A stretch of 64,000 nt of DNA from Pseudomonas helvetica (GTDB lineage Bacteria; Pseudomonadota; Gammaproteobacteria; Pseudomonadales; Pseudomonadaceae): NCBI RefSeq assembly GCF_039908645.1, contig NZ_CP150917.1:3049501-3113500 (forward strand), written 5' to 3'. Shown one piece after another: positions 36,354 to 45,393 of the stretch. Each line of letters starts with the position of its first letter. Position 1 is the first letter of the stretch. The notes below the pieces were generated by a model, which saw nothing but the letters and a program-made list of their open reading frames with translations, had not been told where the DNA came from and searched no databases. Position numbers and translations under genes: made by a program.

Positions 36354-38155
36354 GGACGCTCTCCAGTGGTGGGTAGCAAAGGTGCCGCTGCCGTCAGACT
36401 GACCAGCGCGCAGTAGGGGGCGAGGGTGCCTTGTTGCAGGGCTTCGAAGGACCGCTGCGGGTACTCGAACAGCAACCGGGAATGGGCGTGTGATGAATGG
36501 GACACGGGCTCCGCGGTGAGGTTCAGGTCGATGCACAGCAGGCTGCCATCGCCCATATGCCAGCGCGCACTTATCGCCCCCGTTGCCAGCACCGTGGCGC
36601 CCAGCGCGTGAGCACCGGGCAGGCGCGGGATGATTTCGCGATGACGGATCAGCAGCAACTGTCGATACAGCGTCAGGGTTGCTTGCTGTGTCAGCGGTTC
36701 AGATGAGGTCAGTGTCGGCCGCGAAGCGGTGAACGTGTGCAACGCATTCGGGTCGGGAATCTGCTCGCGGGTGTGCGGATCGGCAAAGGCGCTGAACGCC
36801 GCGAACTCATTGCGTCGACCTTCTCGCACCTGCCTGGCCAAGACTCCATGGTGGCTGGTGAAAAACAGAAACGGCTCGTCTGCGGCGTATTCGTCGCCCA
36901 TGAACAGCAACGGGATCATCGGTGACAACAACAGAAGGACCGTCGCCGCATGCAACGCCTGAGGTGCAGTCAACTGGTGGAGACGCTCGCCAAAGGCACG
37001 GTTGCCGATCTGGTCATGGTTTTGCAGAAACAGCACGAAGGCGCTGGGCGGCAAATGTCCGCTGGGTTCGCCGCGGGCACGGCCATGGCGATTGGTATGG
37101 CCCTGATAGGCGAAGCCCTGGCTCAGGCAGCGCGCCAGTTTTTCGCTGGGGCCCTCGGCAAAGTCAGCGTAATAGGCCTCGGTTTCTCCGGTCAGCAAGA
37201 CGTGCAGCGCGTTGTGCCCATCGTCGTTCCACTGCGCGTCGAAGCCTTGCTCCAGCAGGCTGGCCTGGTTGTGCTCGTTTTCCAGGGTGAGCCAGACATG
37301 ACGGGGTGGGTCGATGTGCTCGCGCACCGTCGCCGCCAGTTCCTGAAGGAAATCCGGATCTTCGATGGCGTGTACCGCATCCAGACGCAAACCGTCGAAA
37401 CGGTACTCAAGGAGCCACATCAGCGCGTTGTCGATAAAGAAGTCGCGCACCTCACGACGACGGAAATCAATGGCCGCGCCCCAAGGCGTGTGCAGGTCTT
37501 CGCGGAAAAAGCCCTTGGCATAATGATGCAGGTAATTGCCGTCAGGGCCGAAATGGTTGTAAACCACGTCGATAATCACCGCCAGACCCAGACCGTGGGC
37601 GCTATCGATCAGGTGCTTGAGCGCATCAGGCGTGCCATATGACGACTGGGGCGCGTAGGGCAGCACGCCGTCATAGCCCCAGTTACGCTCGCCAGGAAAC
37701 TGCGCCAGGGGCATCAGTTCGATCGCGGTAACGCCCAGTTCGGCCAGCCGTGGCAGGTGCTTTTCGACTTCGGCAAAACCACCCAACACACCCACATGCA
37801 GTTCGTAGATTACCGCTTCATGCCAGGGCCGGCCTTGCCAAAAACAGTGCTGCCAGCGGTAAGCGTGCGGGTCAACCACCACACTAGGTGACGCCAGACC
37901 GCCGGCTTGCGCCCGGGACGCGGGGTCCGGTACGTCGCGTTCGCCATCGATGTTGTAGCGATAGCGGGTGCCGGCCGGGCAACGGGTCTCGATCACGAAC
38001 CAGCCGTCCGCCTGGGGCAACATCGGCAGTGATTGCCCGTCTTCCAGCTCGACACTCACATAAAACGCATCGGGCGCCCACAGGGCGAACCGGGTGTGTT
38101 CGGCATCCAGCATGACGGCGCCGTGGGGCCAGGTTTCCGGAGTCCGTAACGGCAT
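36350..38155 (-). CDS. treZ: Malto-oligosyltrehalose trehalohydrolase TreZ
   Basis: 601 residues. N-terminal CBM48-like domain (HTRFALWAPDAFYVSVELED), then GH13: VIIDVVYNHFGPDGNYL, FDGLRLDAVHAIED, TLENEHNQA and LQNHDQIGNRAFGERL, all diagnostic of TreZ. It releases free trehalose from TreY product. Starts 13 nt after the glgA stop and overlaps malQ by 4 nt. Confidence 0.96.
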   Translation of the reverse strand: MPLRTPETWPHGAVMLDAEHTRFALWAPDAFYVSVELEDGQSLPMLPQADGWFVIETRCPAGTRYRYNIDGERDVPDPASRAQAGGLASPSVVVDPHAYRWQHCFWQGRPWHEAVIYELHVGVLGGFAEVEKHLPRLAELGVTAIELMPLAQFPGERNWGYDGVLPYAPQSSYGTPDALKHLIDSAHGLGLAVIIDVVYNHFGPDGNYLHHYAKGFFREDLHTPWGAAIDFRRREVRDFFIDNALMWLLEYRFDGLRLDAVHAIEDPDFLQELAATVREHIDPPRHVWLTLENEHNQASLLEQGFDAQWNDDGHNALHVLLTGETEAYYADFAEGPSEKLARCLSQGFAYQGHTNRHGRARGEPSGHLPPSAFVLFLQNHDQIGNRAFGERLHQLTAPQALHAATVLLLLSPMIPLLFMGDEYAADEPFLFFTSHHGVLARQVREGRRNEFAAFSAFADPHTREQIPDPNALHTFTASRPTLTSSEPLTQQATLTLYRQLLLIRHREIIPRLPGAHALGATVLATGAISARWHMGDGSLLCIDLNLTAEPVSHSSHAHSRLLFEYPQRSFEALQQGTLAPYCALVSLTAAAPLLPTTGERP

Positions 38156-38168
38156 TCAAGAATCCCTC

Positions 38169-39737
38169 TCACTGCTTGACCGACTGACCCAACGCCTTGG
38201 CGACCAGTTGTTCATAGAGTTCAGCGTAGGGTTCGACCGCTTTGCACCAATTGAATGGCGCAGCCATGGCCCGGCAACGCATGGCGTTCAACAGGGGCGG
38301 GTGGGCGAACACCTTGAACGCCCGGCTCAAGGCTTCTTCGTAGCTGGCAACCGTCGACTCGTCGAAGAGAAAACCGGTGACGCCATTGTCGATGGTGTCG
38401 GCCAGACCGCCGGTGTTGCGCGCGACCGGCAACGAGCCGAAACGTTGCGCATACATCTGGCTCAAGCCGCATGGTTCATAGCGTGAAGGCATCAACAGGA
38501 AATCACTGCCGGCGAACATCCGTCGCGCATCGGTTTCGTTAAACCCGATGCGTACACCGATCTGCCCCGGAAAACGCAGGGCGAGGGCGCGCATGGCTTG
38601 TTCTTCTTCCGGTTCGCCACGGCCGATGATCGCGATTTGCCCACCCGAAGAGACGATGAACTCGGACACGGCTTCAGTCAGGTCCAGGCCTTTTTGGTAG
38701 ACCAGTCGCGAAACCACGGCGAACAGCGGACCCTTGGAGTCCTTCAGGCCGAACAGTTTGCGCACGTGGGCGGCATTCACCGCTTTGCCGTCCCAGTCGC
38801 CGATGCTGAACGGGCAAAACAGGTGGGGGTCGGTCGCCGCATCCCAACTTTCGTCGATGCCATTCGGGATGCCGCTGAGCAGGCCTTGCTGGGTCTTGCT
38901 GGCAAGGAAACCGTCGAGACCGCAGCCGAAGGCCGGAGTGGTGATTTCCTGGGCGTAGGTCGCGCTGACGGTGGTGATATGACTCGAATAGGCCATGCCT
39001 GCCTTGAGAAACGACAGTTTGCCGTAGAACTCCATGCCTTCCTGTTGCAGGGCATGTTCGGGAATACCCAGCTCGGGGCAAGAGGCGAGGCTGACTACGC
39101 CTTGGTAAGCCAGGTTATGAATGGTGAACAGGGTCGGCGTGCGCTGACCACGCCAGTGCATGTAGGCCGGGGCCAGGCCGGCAGGCCAGTCGTGAGCATG
39201 CACCAGATCCGGGCGCCAGTGGATGTGTGCCAGGTTGGCGGCGAGGTCGGCGGCAGCCAGGCCCAGGCGGGCAAAACGGATGTGGTTGTCCGGCCAGTCG
39301 CGGCCATTGTTGGCGCCGTAGGGCGAGCCCTCGCGTTCGTACAGTTCGGGGCAGATCAGGACGTAGATGACCAGCCCGTCCGGCATGTCCATGCGGCCGA
39401 TCTTGCAGGGGGGCAATGCGGCGTGTCCGCCCAGTTCGCCGATGATATGGATCGGGTTTTCGCTGTGCATCACTTGCGGATAACCGGGAATCAGTACCCG
39501 GACATCGTGCAGATGGGCCATGGCTCGGGGCAATGCGGCAGAAACGTCACCCAGGCCACCGGTTTTCACCAGGTCGGCGATTTCCGAGGTGACAAACAAC
39601 ACTTTCTTCTTGTTTGGATTCTGACGTGGAGCGGGCAGTACCGTTTTTGCACCCGGGGCAAGAACCGACATCGAGGTCGGCTCGCCGATTTGCTGGTGAG
39701 AACGCTCTCCCTGGATTTCTAAAGCGGCACCGTTCAT
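38169..39737 (-). CDS. glgA: Glycogen synthase GlgA
   Basis: 522 residues, longer at the N-terminus than usual: ~40 extra residues precede KKKVLFVTSEIADLVKTGGLGD. ADP-glucose-binding KTGGLGDV is at 58-65, and the C-terminal GT5 motif is MPSRYEPCGLSQMYAQRFG. GGGAG about 9 nt upstream supports ATG 39737; an internal ATG at SMSVLAPG is an alternative. It extends alpha-1,4-glucan from ADP-glucose and heads the glgA-treZ-malQ-treY-DUF2934-glgX operon, which channels alpha-glucan to trehalose, an osmoprotectant. Confidence 0.94.
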   Translation of the reverse strand: MNGAALEIQGERSHQQIGEPTSMSVLAPGAKTVLPAPRQNPNKKKVLFVTSEIADLVKTGGLGDVSAALPRAMAHLHDVRVLIPGYPQVMHSENPIHIIGELGGHAALPPCKIGRMDMPDGLVIYVLICPELYEREGSPYGANNGRDWPDNHIRFARLGLAAADLAANLAHIHWRPDLVHAHDWPAGLAPAYMHWRGQRTPTLFTIHNLAYQGVVSLASCPELGIPEHALQQEGMEFYGKLSFLKAGMAYSSHITTVSATYAQEITTPAFGCGLDGFLASKTQQGLLSGIPNGIDESWDAATDPHLFCPFSIGDWDGKAVNAAHVRKLFGLKDSKGPLFAVVSRLVYQKGLDLTEAVSEFIVSSGGQIAIIGRGEPEEEQAMRALALRFPGQIGVRIGFNETDARRMFAGSDFLLMPSRYEPCGLSQMYAQRFGSLPVARNTGGLADTIDNGVTGFLFDESTVASYEEALSRAFKVFAHPPLLNAMRCRAMAAPFNWCKAVEPYAELYEQLVAKALGQSVKQ

Positions 39738-39758
39738 GTGTTTCTCCCGTTTTATTGA

Positions 39759-40028
39759 TCTGTTTCAGGCATCTCACCCCATGATGCAGGCGGCCAGTTC
39801 CTGTGGCCGGGCGCAAAAGCGCTACGCAAGGAGCAGCAAACGCTGGTCGATGCGCTGAATCTCAAAGGCTGTAGTGGTCGTTGCAAGGATTGCACCAGTC
39901 GCTGCGGCCCCACCTTTAACCTGACCTGTTGCTTCGGCAGAAAGTTTCGATTTTTTCCCCACAAAATGACCGGCCGGTTTCCAGTCACGAAATGGAGTCT
40001 AGGTCAGAACTTAGAGCGGGGTGTGTGA
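39759..40028 (+). pseudogene. Cys-rich open frame without start codon, possible gene remnant
   Basis: An 89-codon stop-to-stop frame with no ATG, GTG or TTG before its most protein-like part. That part reads KALRKEQQTLVDALNLKG and then a stretch with six Cys in 21 residues (CSGRCKDCTSRCG, NLTCC; codons 39870-39932). Charged-helix then Cys-cluster composition suggests a small metal-binding or redox protein that has lost its start, perhaps by a frameshift after ATG 39781. It may also be chance. Confidence 0.25.
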
Positions 40029-40226
40029 CGTTTTGAAATTGTTCGACAATCGGTCTGACGTCACGATTTCCGCGCTCAATCAGCCGCGCCCGCACCGACG
40101 AAGTGCAGGTTCTGTCGCCGCCGGGGCACAAAAAAGGGGAGAGAGTTGCCAGAGAGTGGGGCGTGGCAAAGCGCCGTTCGCACTCTATTGGTGCGTGCAA
40201 CTTGCAAAAGCAGACACCACCAACCC

Positions 40227-40265
40227 TGTAGCAGCTGCCGAACGCAGGCTACGCCAGCTGCTACA
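40227..40265. repeat. REP-like hairpin after the hydroxyacid dehydrogenase gene
   Basis: TGTAGCAGCTG and its exact inverse CAGCTGCTACA surround a 17-nt loop, 25 nt beyond the stop of the minus-strand gene at 40290. May act as its transcript end. Confidence 0.65.
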
Positions 40266-40289
40266 GAGTGTGTGTCAGGACGGTGTGGC

Positions 40290-41249
40290 CTAATTCAACA
40301 GCCGGATCGAATGGCCAGTTGTCCAGGCTTGAATATCTTCAATCATCTGTGAAAAGAACAGCCGGTAGTTTTGCTCGCTGACATAGCCGACATGCGGTGT
40401 GGCCAGCACGTTGGGCAATGTCCGAAATGGATGCTCGACGGCTAATGGCTCGCGCTCGAAGACATCCAGCGCCGCGCCCTTCAGGCGGTTCTGTTCAAGG
40501 GCCTGGATCAATGCGGCTTCATCGACGATCGGCCCGCGCGCGGTATTGATCAGCAACGCTGATGGTTTCATCCAGCCAAGTGCCTGTTCATCGACCAGGC
40601 CCCGGCTGCGCTCGCTGAGCACCAGATGGATCGACAGCACATCGGCTTGCTCGAACAGCTCGCGCTTGCTGACAAAAGTAACCCCGGCTTCGGCTGCGCG
40701 CTCGACGGTGAGGTTTTCGCTCCAGGCGATAACGCGCATTCCGAACACCTGACCGAACTCGGCGATCCGTTTGCCAATGCTGCCCAGGCCCAGAATACCC
40801 AGGGTCTTGCCATACAGGTCGCCACCCAGGCCTTGTTGCCAGTGACCGGCACGCAGGGCGTTGGCTTCTGCAAGCAGATTGCGGGTCAGGGCCATGATCA
40901 GCGTCCAGGTCAATTCGGGCGCCGCCTGTTTGTAGCTGTCGGTCCCGCAAACCTGAATCCCCAACGCCGCGGCGGCCTTGAGGTCGATGGCGGCATTGCG
41001 CATGCCTCCGGTGACCAGCAATTTGAGTTTGGGCAGGCTACGCAGGAGTGCTTCGTCGAACAGCGTGCGCTCGCGCATCACGCAAATCACCTCGAAGGAC
41101 TGCAATCGGTCGCTCAGTGTGGCGTGGTCGGCAGGGTAGTCATGCAAAAAGCTGACTTTGCCGATACCGTCCAGCACCGACCAATCCACCACATGACGGG
41201 CCACGCCCTGCCAGTCATCGATCACCGCAATCTGCACAGTCATGAGCAT
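40290..41249 (-). CDS. D-2-hydroxyacid dehydrogenase family protein
   Basis: 319 residues (or 317 from ATG 41243, which has slightly better RBS spacing). NAD-binding GLGSIGK at 154-160 and the catalytic trio regions INTARGPIVDEAAL (Arg), VFEREPL (Glu) and ATPHVGYVS (His) are present. Family enzymes reduce 2-keto acids to D-2-hydroxy acids. The first half of the GxGxxG fold and lack of the PGDH-type C-terminal ACT domain suggest a glyoxylate/hydroxypyruvate-like or broad substrate enzyme. It stands alone. Confidence 0.9.
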   Translation of the reverse strand: MLMTVQIAVIDDWQGVARHVVDWSVLDGIGKVSFLHDYPADHATLSDRLQSFEVICVMRERTLFDEALLRSLPKLKLLVTGGMRNAAIDLKAAAALGIQVCGTDSYKQAAPELTWTLIMALTRNLLAEANALRAGHWQQGLGGDLYGKTLGILGLGSIGKRIAEFGQVFGMRVIAWSENLTVERAAEAGVTFVSKRELFEQADVLSIHLVLSERSRGLVDEQALGWMKPSALLINTARGPIVDEAALIQALEQNRLKGAALDVFEREPLAVEHPFRTLPNVLATPHVGYVSEQNYRLFFSQMIEDIQAWTTGHSIRLLN

Positions 41250-41343
41250 TGTCTCTTCAAAGGGGGGGGCGTGGGTTTAACCGTTGGCTGAGGCTGTAAC
41301 GTCGTGATTATGGCGACATTAACAACGTGGCAGCACCAGGGGC

Positions 41344-41778
41344 TCAAGGCATCCAGCCCAGTGTCGCCAGCGCCAGCACACCATAACGCGCGCCTTTGGC
41401 AAAGGTCACGATCAGCAAAAAACGCCCCACGGGTTCTCGCATCACGCCGGCCACCAGTGTCAGCGGGTCGCCAATGATCGGCACCCAGCTCAGCAGCAGT
41501 GACCAATGGCCATAACGTTGATAGTGAGTGCGGGCTTTTTCCAGATGAGCAGGGCTGACCGGAAACCAGCGACGCTCCCTGAAGCGCTCGACGCTGCGTC
41601 CCAGCCACCAGTTCAGCAACGAACCCAGCACGTTGCCGAGCGTGGCGACGGCGAGCAGCCACCACAATCCATGCTTGCCGTTGAGCAGCAATCCCACCAG
41701 CACGGCCTCGGACTGCAACGGTAACAACGTCGCGGCACCGAATGCCGCGATGAACAGCCCGAGATAGCCAGCGAGCAT
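41344..41778 (-). CDS. YqaA-family inner-membrane protein
   Basis: 144 residues, small DedA/SNARE-associated-type membrane protein: FGAATLLPLQSEAVLVGLL, GNVLGSLLNWWLGR, then a polar segment, SWVPIIGDPLTLVAGVMR and FAKGARYGVLA. These match E. coli YqaA. The DedA superfamily includes lipid flippases; the function of YqaA itself is unknown. Start overlaps the DUF411 stop (TAATG), so the pair is cotranslated. Confidence 0.9.
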   Translation of the reverse strand: MLAGYLGLFIAAFGAATLLPLQSEAVLVGLLLNGKHGLWWLLAVATLGNVLGSLLNWWLGRSVERFRERRWFPVSPAHLEKARTHYQRYGHWSLLLSWVPIIGDPLTLVAGVMREPVGRFLLIVTFAKGARYGVLALATLGWMP

Positions 41779-42221
41779 TACCGGGCCGGGTAGTCGGCGA
41801 TCACTTTATCGGTGCCATTTTTAGTCAACCCAATGACCTGATAAGCATCGGCCATGCCGTCCATTTCCATGCCTGGCGAGCCCATGGGCATACCCGGCGC
41901 AGCCGCGCCAAGCAGGTCGGATTGACTCAACGCCAGTACCTGTTCGGCGGGGACATGGCCTTCGACGAATTTGCCGTTGATCACCGCGGTGTGGCACGAC
42001 GCCAGTCGCGGCGGGACGCCGAGGCGCTGCTTGACTTCGCTCATGTTGGTTTCAACGTGATCGTTGACCTTGAAGCCATTGGCTTCAAGGTGCGCGATCC
42101 ACTTTTTGCAGCAACCGCAATTGGCATCGCGGTGGACATCAATCGGAATCAGCTCGGCGGCCTGGGCCAGGGAGCTGATGAACAGGGCGCCAAGGGCGGC
42201 CAGACGCAGCGTGGTTTTCAT
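41778..42221 (-). CDS. DUF411 periplasmic metal-binding protein
   Basis: 147 residues. Signal peptide MKTTLRLAALGALFISSLAQA, then VHRDANCGCCKKW (Cys 35, 37, 38), LASCHTAVINGKFVEGHVPA, and a Met-rich loop GMPMGSPGMEMDGM. DUF411 proteins carry copper-like thiol/Met sites and are often found with copper-resistance genes. Here the partner is YqaA, not a known Cu exporter. A role in periplasmic copper handling is an inference from the Cys/Met motifs. Confidence 0.9.
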   Translation of the reverse strand: MKTTLRLAALGALFISSLAQAAELIPIDVHRDANCGCCKKWIAHLEANGFKVNDHVETNMSEVKQRLGVPPRLASCHTAVINGKFVEGHVPAEQVLALSQSDLLGAAAPGMPMGSPGMEMDGMADAYQVIGLTKNGTDKVIADYPAR

Positions 42222-42328
42222 CGGTTATCTCTCGTTGATCATTTCACGCCGCGCATTTTGACCGTTTTCGCCGATGAAAAAGAGTGCTTATGTTTCAAAG
42301 TTATTCATGGATATCCCTTGAAGGTTAT

Positions 42329-42349
42329 GCCCACGCGAAACGCGCGGGC
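42329..42349 (-). terminator. GC-rich hairpin after the chemoreceptor gene
   Basis: GCCCACGCG and CGCGCGGGC pair with one wobble around AAA, 13 nt beyond the minus-strand stop at 42363. No T run, so strength is doubtful. Confidence 0.4.
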
Positions 42350-42362
42350 GGCATTCGCGGGG

Positions 42363-44357
42363 TCACTTGACCTTGAAGCGCCCCATGATCGAACTGACCC
42401 GGCTATTGGCGTCCAGCAGCTGGCGCGTGTTGATGTCGGTGGCGTGACCGCTTTGCACCAGCTCTTCGACCATATGGCGGATTTGCACCATGCTGCGGTT
42501 GATCTCCTCGGTCACCGCGCTCTGTTGTTCGGCGGCCGTGGCGATCTGGGTGCTGAGGCTGTTGATGTGGCTGACCGAGCCGGCCATTTCGTCCAGCCCG
42601 GCGTTGACGCGCGCTGTCGCATCGGCAGCGGACTGACAGCTGGCCTGGGTGTTTTCCATCGCCGCCACCGAAGAGCTGACACCCTGGGTCAAACGGCTGA
42701 GCATCTCGTTGATCTCCGAGGTGCTGGCCTGGGTGCGGGCGGCGAGGGCGCGGACTTCATCGGCGACCACGGCAAAGCCTCGACCTTGTTCACCGGCTCG
42801 CGCGGCCTCAATCGCGGCGTTGAGTGCCAGCAGGTTGGTTTGCCCGGCAATGGCGCCGATCACCCCGAGGATTTCGGTGATGCGCTGGGCGTCCTGCTGC
42901 ATGCTTTCGACTTTGTGGGTGGCACTGGCCACTTCGCCGATCAATGCGCTCACGCTGCTTGAGGCTTCGCCCACCACCACCCGCGAGCGGTCGGCGTGTT
43001 CGTTGGCGCGCTGGGTAAACGCGGCGGTTTGTGCGGCGTTCTCGGCGACGCTGTCGGCGGTCGAACTCATCTCGGTGATGGCGGTGACGGTCTGGTCGGT
43101 CTCCGAGGCATGACGCTGCAGTATCTGGTTGGTATGCGCCGAGGTCTGTTGCAGGTTTTCCAGGCTTGAGGCCATGGCGCCCGTGGCCTGGGTGACTTCG
43201 CCGATCATGTTTTGCAGGTAGGCGATAAAGGTGTTGACCGAATGGCCGATCGCGCCCAGTTCATCCTCGGCGCGAATGGTGATGCGCCGGGTCAGGTCGG
43301 CGTCGCCGGTGGACAGCGCGTCGATGTTGGCTTTCAAGGCTTTCATGCGCTGGATCAGTTGGCGGATTGCATAGATTTGCAGCAGCACCAGCAGCAAAAC
43401 CATCGGGATCTGCAACAGGCTCAAGGTGCTCAAGACATCGTCGCGTTGAGCGGTGATCAGGAGGGTCGGCAGGGCGGTGGCAAGGAACCACGGTGTGCCT
43501 TCGATCGGACGCATGAAGAAAGTGTTCGCCACGCCTTGATTGTCGAACTCGACGCGTTGCAGCGAAGCATCACGGCGCTCAAGCGCGGTTTTGATCTGCG
43601 CGGCAAAAGGCGAGTTGCTTGCCAGTTCACTGATGTTTTTCAGGACAATCGGAGCACTGATGCGCGAGCTGTTGCTGATGATCTTGCCGTCGGCCTCGAC
43701 GATCAACATTTCGGCACCCAAGTCTTTTTCCTTACGCGCGACCAGGTCATTGAAGAAGCCCAGAGTGACGTCAATGGTCGCGACTCCGTACGGCACGCCA
43801 TTGCGCGCTATCGCCATGGCGCAGTTGGTGCGCGGTTCGGCGCTGGCGTCGTCCTTATAGGCCGCGGCCCAGGCGCATTGACCGCGAGGTGTCTGCATGC
43901 CGCCCTTGTACCAGGGCTGATCGTAATAGTTGGGTGCCGCGTCGCTGTTCCAGAAGGTGTTGACGGCCAGTTTGCCCGACGCATCCCGGTGCCAGAAGGT
44001 ACTGAATTTGTTGCGTCCGGCTTCGCGCTGGCCAGGCAACGGCCAGATCCCGCCACCAAACACCTTCAGCTCACCGTACTGGTCTACCAGGCCAGGCAAC
44101 ACGGTGTCGATGGTTGCGCTGTCGAGCAGGGGAATGGTTTGGGTGATGCTGCGTTGTTGCGCTTGAACCTTGTTCAGTTCGCCCTGGATCTGTTCGGCCA
44201 CTTCGGCGATGCGGTTCAGTGCGACCTGTTCTTCCGTGTGCCGAAGTTTCGGCGCGACCAACTGGCTGATGCCCGCCACCGTCAAGGCGAACAACAACAG
44301 GATGAACAGCACCAGAAACAGCGTGTAACGGGCTTGAATGGTACGGAATGCGGGCAT
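42363..44357 (-). CDS. Methyl-accepting chemotaxis protein with periplasmic Cache-type sensor
   Basis: 664 residues from ATG 44357 (AAGGA 8 nt upstream; upstream in-frame codons lack a site). TM1 ~11-31, periplasmic sensor ~32-310 with a Cache pattern ([35 protein letters not shown]), TM2 ~311-331, HAMP ~332-385 and a signalling domain with the hairpin tip [20 protein letters not shown]. It is a full-length transducer. It senses a ligand in the periplasm and controls CheA; the ligand is not predictable from sequence. No chemotaxis genes adjoin. Confidence 0.94.
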   Translation of the reverse strand: MPAFRTIQARYTLFLVLFILLLFALTVAGISQLVAPKLRHTEEQVALNRIAEVAEQIQGELNKVQAQQRSITQTIPLLDSATIDTVLPGLVDQYGELKVFGGGIWPLPGQREAGRNKFSTFWHRDASGKLAVNTFWNSDAAPNYYDQPWYKGGMQTPRGQCAWAAAYKDDASAEPRTNCAMAIARNGVPYGVATIDVTLGFFNDLVARKEKDLGAEMLIVEADGKIISNSSRISAPIVLKNISELASNSPFAAQIKTALERRDASLQRVEFDNQGVANTFFMRPIEGTPWFLATALPTLLITAQRDDVLSTLSLLQIPMVLLLVLLQIYAIRQLIQRMKALKANIDALSTGDADLTRRITIRAEDELGAIGHSVNTFIAYLQNMIGEVTQATGAMASSLENLQQTSAHTNQILQRHASETDQTVTAITEMSSTADSVAENAAQTAAFTQRANEHADRSRVVVGEASSSVSALIGEVASATHKVESMQQDAQRITEILGVIGAIAGQTNLLALNAAIEAARAGEQGRGFAVVADEVRALAARTQASTSEINEMLSRLTQGVSSSVAAMENTQASCQSAADATARVNAGLDEMAGSVSHINSLSTQIATAAEQQSAVTEEINRSMVQIRHMVEELVQSGHATDINTRQLLDANSRVSSIMGRFKVK

Positions 44358-44722
44358 TGAACCGGTCCTTGTGCTAAGCGCTCTTGTTGATTTATTGCGG
44401 CGTTTAGCAGCTATCGGCCCGCGGCAGGCCGACTTTAGTACCATGGTCCCAAAAATGGTTTTTACGGACGACCGGTTGGTCATCGACATGAGCCATGCGC
44501 AGTTTCATCCCGGGCTGGTGACGTGGTTTCTTTCGTGGCTTTCAAGCCTGATTCATTGACGGTCTGATTGTTAAACAATTGTTTCAAGTCAATGAATTCA
44601 AGGGTTTGGTGATTTGTATCCGAAATGTACAAGAATTGTAAAAAGCTGAAATATTTGTAGTCCAAGGGACGCTGACGAATTGATACTCGCGTACCAATTC
44701 GTCAGTTGAACAAGGACTTTTT
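44358..44722. other. Intergenic region, A+T-rich
   Basis: 365 nt between the chemoreceptor and the leader ORF. The part 44540-44720 is distinctly A+T-rich and is expected to carry the promoter for the gene at 44800; it also holds the inverted repeat at 44672-44705. No gene seen. Confidence 0.5.
44672..44705 (+). promoter_or_regulatory. Perfect 11-bp inverted repeat before a leader ORF
   Basis: CTGACGAATTG and CAATTCGTCAG flank a 12-nt spacer, 17 nt upstream of the leader start. Either a dimeric operator or an RNA hairpin just before the ribosome site; there is no T run right after it, so it does not look like a plain terminator. Confidence 0.5.
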
Positions 44723-44803
44723 ATGGTCACCTTACAAGGACGTCTTCGCGCTTCGGGGCTGCTCCCGGTCTGGCTCACGCCGCGCACAGGAGCACTCTCA
44801 TGA
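44723..44803 (+). CDS. 26-aa leader ORF coupled to the next gene
   Basis: ATG 44723 has AAGGA 6 nt upstream. The 26 codons begin MVTLQGRLRASG and end at a TGA that overlaps the next ATG (ATGA at 44800-44803). The next gene's own AGGAG lies within this ORF, so ribosomes finishing the leader could promote its start. The peptide has no notable repeats of one amino acid. Status inferred from RBS and overlap. Confidence 0.45.
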   Translation: MVTLQGRLRASGLLPVWLTPRTGALS

Positions 44804-45336
44804 CCATCGGTTATGTCGGAGGCTGGACCAGCAAGGCCGGATTACTGATTCGCGAGGGCGGGACGAGTGGCAGTAAACCCGTACCGCAGAACGTCAAGGT
44901 CAAGCAGATGCTCGCACTGGTGGGCAATGATCCATTGGCGCTGAACACCGCGAAAATGAACGAGCAGAAGCTCTACAAGAATTTCAAGGGATTCGACCCC
45001 GAGACCGTCACGGTCAAACAGCTCGGAAACATCAGCGCCTTTTTGCGCGATCGCGGTTTGATCAGCGATGTGACGGCCCTGACGCTGCTCAACGCCGGCG
45101 ACAAGTTCGATCGCTTTGGGGTGCCGAAAAACCTGGATGAAAAATTCAATGCGCTGGAGTACTTCGCCACGCAGCTGGATAACATCCAGAGCAACAACCT
45201 CAAAGGCAACAAGTACGCCAACCACCTGATTCCCGAGTACAAGAAGGCGATTTACGTACTGCAGAACCTGAAGACGTATGGCATGGGCAATGGCCCCGCC
45301 GTTCCGAACACCAAGGGGGTCACTGGCAAAGCCTGA
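44800..45336 (+). CDS. Unknown protein (178 aa)
   Basis: AGGAG 7 nt before ATG 44800. No signal peptide or membrane helix. Begins with a glycine-rich segment (MTIGYVGGWTSKAGLLIREG), followed by mostly helical, Lys/Asn-rich sequence (VKVKQMLALVGNDPLALNTAK, NLDEKFNALEYFATQLDNIQ truncated here to LDEKFNALEYFATQLD). It ends in a short flexible tail. I do not recognise a family. Base composition upstream is more A+T-rich than the surroundings, which would fit recent gain. Coupled to the leader ORF. Confidence 0.75.
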   Translation: MTIGYVGGWTSKAGLLIREGGTSGSKPVPQNVKVKQMLALVGNDPLALNTAKMNEQKLYKNFKGFDPETVTVKQLGNISAFLRDRGLISDVTALTLLNAGDKFDRFGVPKNLDEKFNALEYFATQLDNIQSNNLKGNKYANHLIPEYKKAIYVLQNLKTYGMGNGPAVPNTKGVTGKA

Positions 45337-45349
45337 TCTTCAAGTGCAA

Positions 45350-45381
45350 CAGGCCCGTCATACACGGCATGAACGGGCCTG
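45350..45381. terminator. Hairpin between convergent genes
   Basis: CAGGCCCGT and ACGGGCCTG form a 9-bp stem with a 14-nt loop between the stops of the 44800 gene and the aldo/keto reductase gene. It can serve both strands; no strong T run. Confidence 0.55.
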
Positions 45382-45393
45382 CGACGCTCAGTG

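Larger units (their letters stand above)
39738..40289. other. Intergenic region upstream of glgA
   Basis: 552 nt with no well-supported gene. It holds the presumed glgA promoter on the minus strand, a Cys-rich plus-strand open frame without a start codon (39759-40028), and a REP-like hairpin at 40227-40265. Short minus-strand frames here look non-coding. Confidence 0.55.

Noticed and set aside
39985..40200. Minus-strand 71-codon frame between glgA and the dehydrogenase
   Set aside because: No RBS and no protein-like composition; it covers likely regulatory DNA.
44338..44559. Plus-strand 73-codon frame upstream of the leader ORF
   Set aside because: Overlaps the start of the chemoreceptor antisense, has no RBS, and no protein-like pattern.
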